A stretch of 64,000 nucleotides of DNA from positions 62,001 to 126,000 of the forward strand of contig JANQGH010000062.1 in the NCBI GenBank assembly GCA_028277405.1, written 5' to 3'. Shown here in pieces: positions 61,356 through 64,000 of the stretch (the stretch's first letter is position 1; each line of letters begins with the position of its first letter). The notes beneath the pieces are model-generated. The model was not told where the DNA came from, made no database searches, and saw only the letters and a list, made by a program, of their open reading frames with translations. The translations under genes were made by a program, and so were the position numbers. This DNA is from Alphaproteobacteria bacterium (lineage in GTDB: Bacteria; Pseudomonadota; Alphaproteobacteria; DSM-16000; Inquilinaceae).

Positions 61356-62363
61356 CTATTGGGCGGAAACCTCGCGGGCCAGGGTCAGCGTCCCGTCGGA
61401 AATCCCCATCTCCGCGGCAACGTCATCGACGGTCGCCTGCAGCGCCGCCTGCGCCGTGGAGACCTCGTCGGGCGTCGGCGTGGTAAAGGCGATGCCGTTT
61501 TCCGCGTTGATTGCCTGGGCCTCTTCCTGGCGGCGGATGGCCTCCGCCCGCTCCGTCGCGATCGCCTGGTTCCACAGGTCGGTGAAGGTGGTGCGCTGGT
61601 CATCCGTCAGGCTGGCCCAGAAGCCGCGATTGACGATCGGCACGTAGTAAAGCGTCTGAACGTTGTCGAGAAAGCCGGAGCTGACCCCCGCCTCCCAAAG
61701 CTGGGCGCTGCGAATGGTCTCGTTGGTGGTCAGAATGCCGTCGATGGTGCCCTGTGACAGTGCGACCGGCACGTCGCCAAAGCTGATCACCACCGGGTCG
61801 GCGTCGAGCGTCTGGTAATGCGACAGGATCGCCGCCCCGCCGGGAATGCGGATGCGCTGGCCGGCAATGTCGTCATAGGACGCGATTGGCTGATCGGCGC
61901 CGAAGGTGTGGGCGGAGCCCAAGAGCATCCAATGGCCGGGCACGGCCACGTCCAGCGTCTCGGCAATCTGCTGGCTGAGATCCTGGCCCAGCGGGCCGTC
62001 GACGATCTGGTTGAACTGCTCCGCCGGAACGCCGGCGAACAGCGCCAGATCGAGCACCGACAGGTCCGGCACGAAGGGGCTGAGATAAACCGTCACCGGC
62101 ACGGCCATGTCGACATCGCCGCGCGCCACCGCCCTCGGCACGTCCCGGCCGCTGTAAAGCTGGCCATTGTCGAACAGCTCGCCCACCAGTTCGCCGTTCG
62201 TCGCCTCGCTGAGGTCGGACAGAAACTGCTGCAGCGTGATGTTGCGGATGTGGTTCTCGCCCGTGTTGACCGAGATGGTGAAGTCGGTCTGCGCCTGCGC
62301 CGCCATCGGCAAGGTTGCCAGACAGGTCCCCGCGATCAGGGTCGCGAACAGTCGATTGGCCAT
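61356..62363 (-). CDS. dctP: TRAP transporter periplasmic binding protein (DctP)
   Basis: 335-residue protein with signal peptide MANRLFATLIAGTCLATLPMAAQA. Motifs GENHIRNITLQQFLSDL, IAGQRIRIPGG and QGTIDGILTTNETI match DctP proteins, whose conserved Arg (here in RIRIPGG) binds the ligand carboxylate. GGGGAGGAAA lies just before the ATG; longer in-frame sequence reaches 62528 but crosses the operator region. It gives the transporter specificity for an organic acid. Confidence 0.92.
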   Translation of the reverse strand: MANRLFATLIAGTCLATLPMAAQAQTDFTISVNTGENHIRNITLQQFLSDLSEATNGELVGELFDNGQLYSGRDVPRAVARGDVDMAVPVTVYLSPFVPDLSVLDLALFAGVPAEQFNQIVDGPLGQDLSQQIAETLDVAVPGHWMLLGSAHTFGADQPIASYDDIAGQRIRIPGGAAILSHYQTLDADPVVISFGDVPVALSQGTIDGILTTNETIRSAQLWEAGVSSGFLDNVQTLYYVPIVNRGFWASLTDDQRTTFTDLWNQAIATERAEAIRRQEEAQAINAENGIAFTTPTPDEVSTAQAALQATVDDVAAEMGISDGTLTLAREVSAQ

Positions 62364-62510
62364 TGGTTTCCTCCCCAAACATGCCGGCCGCCGTGTCTCG
62401 TTCTTCTGGCAGGGTTTCCGCGGATGTGCCCGCCGGCTTCCCACCAGGCTTCCCGTCAGTCTCTCTGTCAATCCTTGGGGCGCTTCCACCCCCGACGGTC
62501 GATCGGTTTG

Positions 62511-62548
62511 TTGACTTTGTCCGGACAAACGGTCAAAGTCAAGGTCAA
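62511..62548. promoter_or_regulatory. Nested dyad and GTCAA repeats in divergent promoter region
   Basis: TTGACTTTG (62511-62519) and CAAAGTCAA (62534-62542) form a perfect interrupted dyad; inside it TTTGTCCGGACAAA (62516-62529) is a perfect 14-bp palindrome. GTCAA then recurs three times at a 6-nt period (62532, 62538, 62544). The cluster sits 21 nt before the CoA-transferase start and about 150 nt from the dctP start: a likely operator for the GntR regulator at the window edge. Confidence 0.6.
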
Positions 62549-62569
62549 ATGAAACGGGGTGGTTAGGCC

Positions 62570-63769
62570 ATGGGCCTGTTGTCGGGGGTGCGGATTTTGT
62601 CGGTGGAGCAGTACGGCGCCGGCCCGTTCGGCACCCAGGCGCTGGCCGATCTGGGTGCCGAGGTCATCAAGATCGAAAACCCCGGCGATGGCGGCGACGT
62701 CTCGCGCTCGCTCGGCCCCTTCTTTGCCGAGGACTTGCCGGAAACGGCCGACAGCCTGTTCTACGCCGCCGTCAACCGCAACAAGCGCTCCATCGCCTTG
62801 GACCTGTCGCGCGACGAGGGGCGGGCCGTCCTGCATCGCCTGCTGGACGGTGCGGACGCCGTGGCCTGCAATCTGCGCGGCGACGTGCCCGGCCGGCTGG
62901 GCCTGACGTACGAGACCCTGGGCGCGATCAAGCCGTCGATCGTCTGCTGTCACTTGACCGCCTATGGCCGCACGGGCTCGCGCGCGACCTGGCCCGGCTA
63001 TGACTATCTGATCCAGGCGGAAGCCGGCTATTTCGACCTGAATGGCGAGCCGGACAGCCCGCCCTCGCGCTTCGGCCTGTCGATCGTCGACTTCATGACC
63101 GGCTATGCCATGGCGCTGGCCCTGGTCTCCGCGATCCTGCGCGCGCTGTCGACCGGCAAAGGCCAGGACGTGGATGTCAGCCTCTACGATGTCGGCGTCG
63201 CCAACCTGAACTATCTGGCCTCTTGGGCGATGAACGCCGGCTACGCACCGACGCGCCAGCCCCGCTCGGCCCACCCGTCGCTGACGCCATGCCAGCTTTA
63301 CCGGACGGCCGATGGTTGGCTCTACATCATGGCCAACAAGGAGAAGTTCTGGTCGATCCTGTGCGATCGCATCGGCCGGCCGGACCTTGCCGCCGACCCG
63401 CGCTTCGCCAGATTCGCCGACCGGCTAAAACACCGCGATACGCTGACGGATTTGTTGGACGAAGCGCTGGGCCAGGACACGACGCAAAGCTGGATCACGC
63501 GCCTGTCCGGCGCGGTGCCTTGCGCGCCGGTCAACAGCGTGGCGGAGGCCCTGTCCTCGCCCTTTCTGGCGGAAAGCGGCATGGCCCAACCGATCGGCCC
63601 CGACGCCTGGCAGCCCTATCGCATCATGGGCAACCCCATCCGCTCCGCCGAACCGCCGGAAAACCGCCCGCCCCCAACGCTCGGCGAGGACACAGACAGC
63701 CTTTTGGCCGCGGCCGGGCTCGGCGCCGCCGACATCAAGGGGCTACGCGACAGTGGCGTGATTGCCTAG
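62570..63769 (+). CDS. Class III CoA-transferase (CaiB/BaiF family)
   Basis: 399 residues. RILSVEQYGAGPFGTQALADLGAEVIKIENP is the family start, and Asp174 in GLSIVDFMTGYAMALA is the catalytic Asp that carries the acyl group. C-terminal VPCAPVNSVAEAL follows. It would move CoA from a donor (for example succinyl-CoA) to the acid brought in by the divergent TRAP system. Followed 8 nt later by a GntR regulator. Confidence 0.92.
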   Translation: MGLLSGVRILSVEQYGAGPFGTQALADLGAEVIKIENPGDGGDVSRSLGPFFAEDLPETADSLFYAAVNRNKRSIALDLSRDEGRAVLHRLLDGADAVACNLRGDVPGRLGLTYETLGAIKPSIVCCHLTAYGRTGSRATWPGYDYLIQAEAGYFDLNGEPDSPPSRFGLSIVDFMTGYAMALALVSAILRALSTGKGQDVDVSLYDVGVANLNYLASWAMNAGYAPTRQPRSAHPSLTPCQLYRTADGWLYIMANKEKFWSILCDRIGRPDLAADPRFARFADRLKHRDTLTDLLDEALGQDTTQSWITRLSGAVPCAPVNSVAEALSSPFLAESGMAQPIGPDAWQPYRIMGNPIRSAEPPENRPPPTLGEDTDSLLAAAGLGAADIKGLRDSGVIA

Positions 63770-63777
63770 TCCGTGCC

Positions 63778-64000
63778 ATGACCGCGCCCATGGCCAGCGA
63801 CTCACCGCTTTTCAAACGGCTTGCCGGCGACCTGTCGGACGCCATCGCGCGTGGCACGTTCAAGATCGGCGAGCCCTTGCCGACCGAAATGGAGCTGATG
63901 GCCCGCTATGGCGTCTCGCGCCACACGGTGCGCGCCGCCTTGCGCGAGCTGAAGACCTTGGGCGTGGTCACCGCCCGGCGCGGCATCGGCACCATCGTGA
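63778..64000 (+). CDS. GntR-family regulator, N-terminal part (cut by window edge)
   Basis: The visible 74 codons from ATG 63778 encode a GntR winged helix: LFKRLAGDLSDAIARG, IGEPLPTEMELMARYGVSRHTVRAALRELKTLGVV, ARRGIGTIV. The LPTEMELMARYGVSRHTVR pattern is that of HutC-type GntR proteins. The effector domain lies outside the window. Position after the CoA-transferase suggests it regulates the dicarboxylate unit. Confidence 0.88.
   Translation, partial: MTAPMASDSPLFKRLAGDLSDAIARGTFKIGEPLPTEMELMARYGVSRHTVRAALRELKTLGVVTARRGIGTIV

Noticed and set aside
1..64000. CRISPR array, tRNA or rRNA genes, insertion sequence or prophage
   Set aside because: I found no regularly spaced repeats, no tRNA or rRNA-like stretches, and no transposase, integrase or phage genes.

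Overview
The window is a high-GC, gene-dense chromosomal segment with the look of an alphaproteobacterium (rhizobial or rhodospirillalean type; the exact order cannot be fixed from this sequence alone). Signs of this are tightly coupled catabolic operons with many 4-nt stop/start overlaps, several oligopeptide-type ABC transporters and one TRAP transporter, many one-operon regulators (AraC, LacI, LysR, XRE-cupin, MerR, ArsR, GntR) and rhizobial-style enzymes (TarD-type D-tartrate dehydratase, a gluconate 5-dehydrogenase-like SDR). I see no rRNA, tRNA, CRISPR array, insertion sequence or phage gene.

Region 1 (about 0.1-4.6 kb): an AraC-type regulator faces an operon, read on the minus strand, of aldehyde dehydrogenase, iron alcohol dehydrogenase and two tautomerase-superfamily proteins, the last of them a cis-3-chloroacrylate dehalogenase relative.

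Region 2 (4.8-17.0 kb) is the most interesting part. A divergent promoter region at 13.63-13.81 kb carries two matching LacI-type operators. Leftward it drives a five-part ABC importer, an IolB/KduI-family isomerase and a cytosolic GH39 protein that keeps the substrate-binding and catalytic residues I recall for human alpha-L-iduronidase. Rightward it drives the LacI repressor, a cytosolic formylglycine-type sulfatase and a gluconate 5-dehydrogenase/KduD-like SDR. I read this as an import-first pathway for sulfated iduronide (or closely related uronide) fragments.

Region 3 (17.06-28.7 kb): a second, paralogous ABC importer with its two ATPases fused in one protein, followed by a CapA-family protein, a sugar-acid dehydratase, a D-tartrate dehydratase and a tartrate/malate dehydrogenase, with a divergent LysR regulator. 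It looks like a sugar-acid and tartrate pathway feeding oxaloacetate or pyruvate.

Region 4 (28.8-41.6 kb): one long rightward operon beginning with its own XRE-cupin regulator, then a third ABC importer, HyuA, HyuB, an Asp/Glu/hydantoin racemase, a second HyuB and a GNAT acetyltransferase. It is probably for a cyclic amide of the hydantoin or oxoproline kind.

Region 5 (41.6-53.7 kb) is mixed: a class III nucleotide cyclase and, 1.3 kb away, a stand-alone cyclic-nucleotide-binding protein; a TipA-like MerR regulator; a TPR protein; an orphan solute-binding protein; a thiopurine methyltransferase relative; an ArsR/SRPBCC/RibD-like operon with a palindrome over the ArsR start codon; a FrnE/DsbA oxidoreductase; a DHA2 exporter; and small secreted or membrane proteins.

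Region 6 (53.7-64.0 kb): a LysR regulator and divergent acyl-CoA dehydrogenase, a secreted protein, a CadD/LysE-like transporter, and then a unit of TRAP transporter, CitE-like lyase and MaoC-type hydratase divergent from a class III CoA-transferase and a GntR regulator cut by the window edge. This unit has every step needed to import an unsaturated dicarboxylate such as itaconate or mesaconate, activate it with CoA, hydrate it and cleave it.
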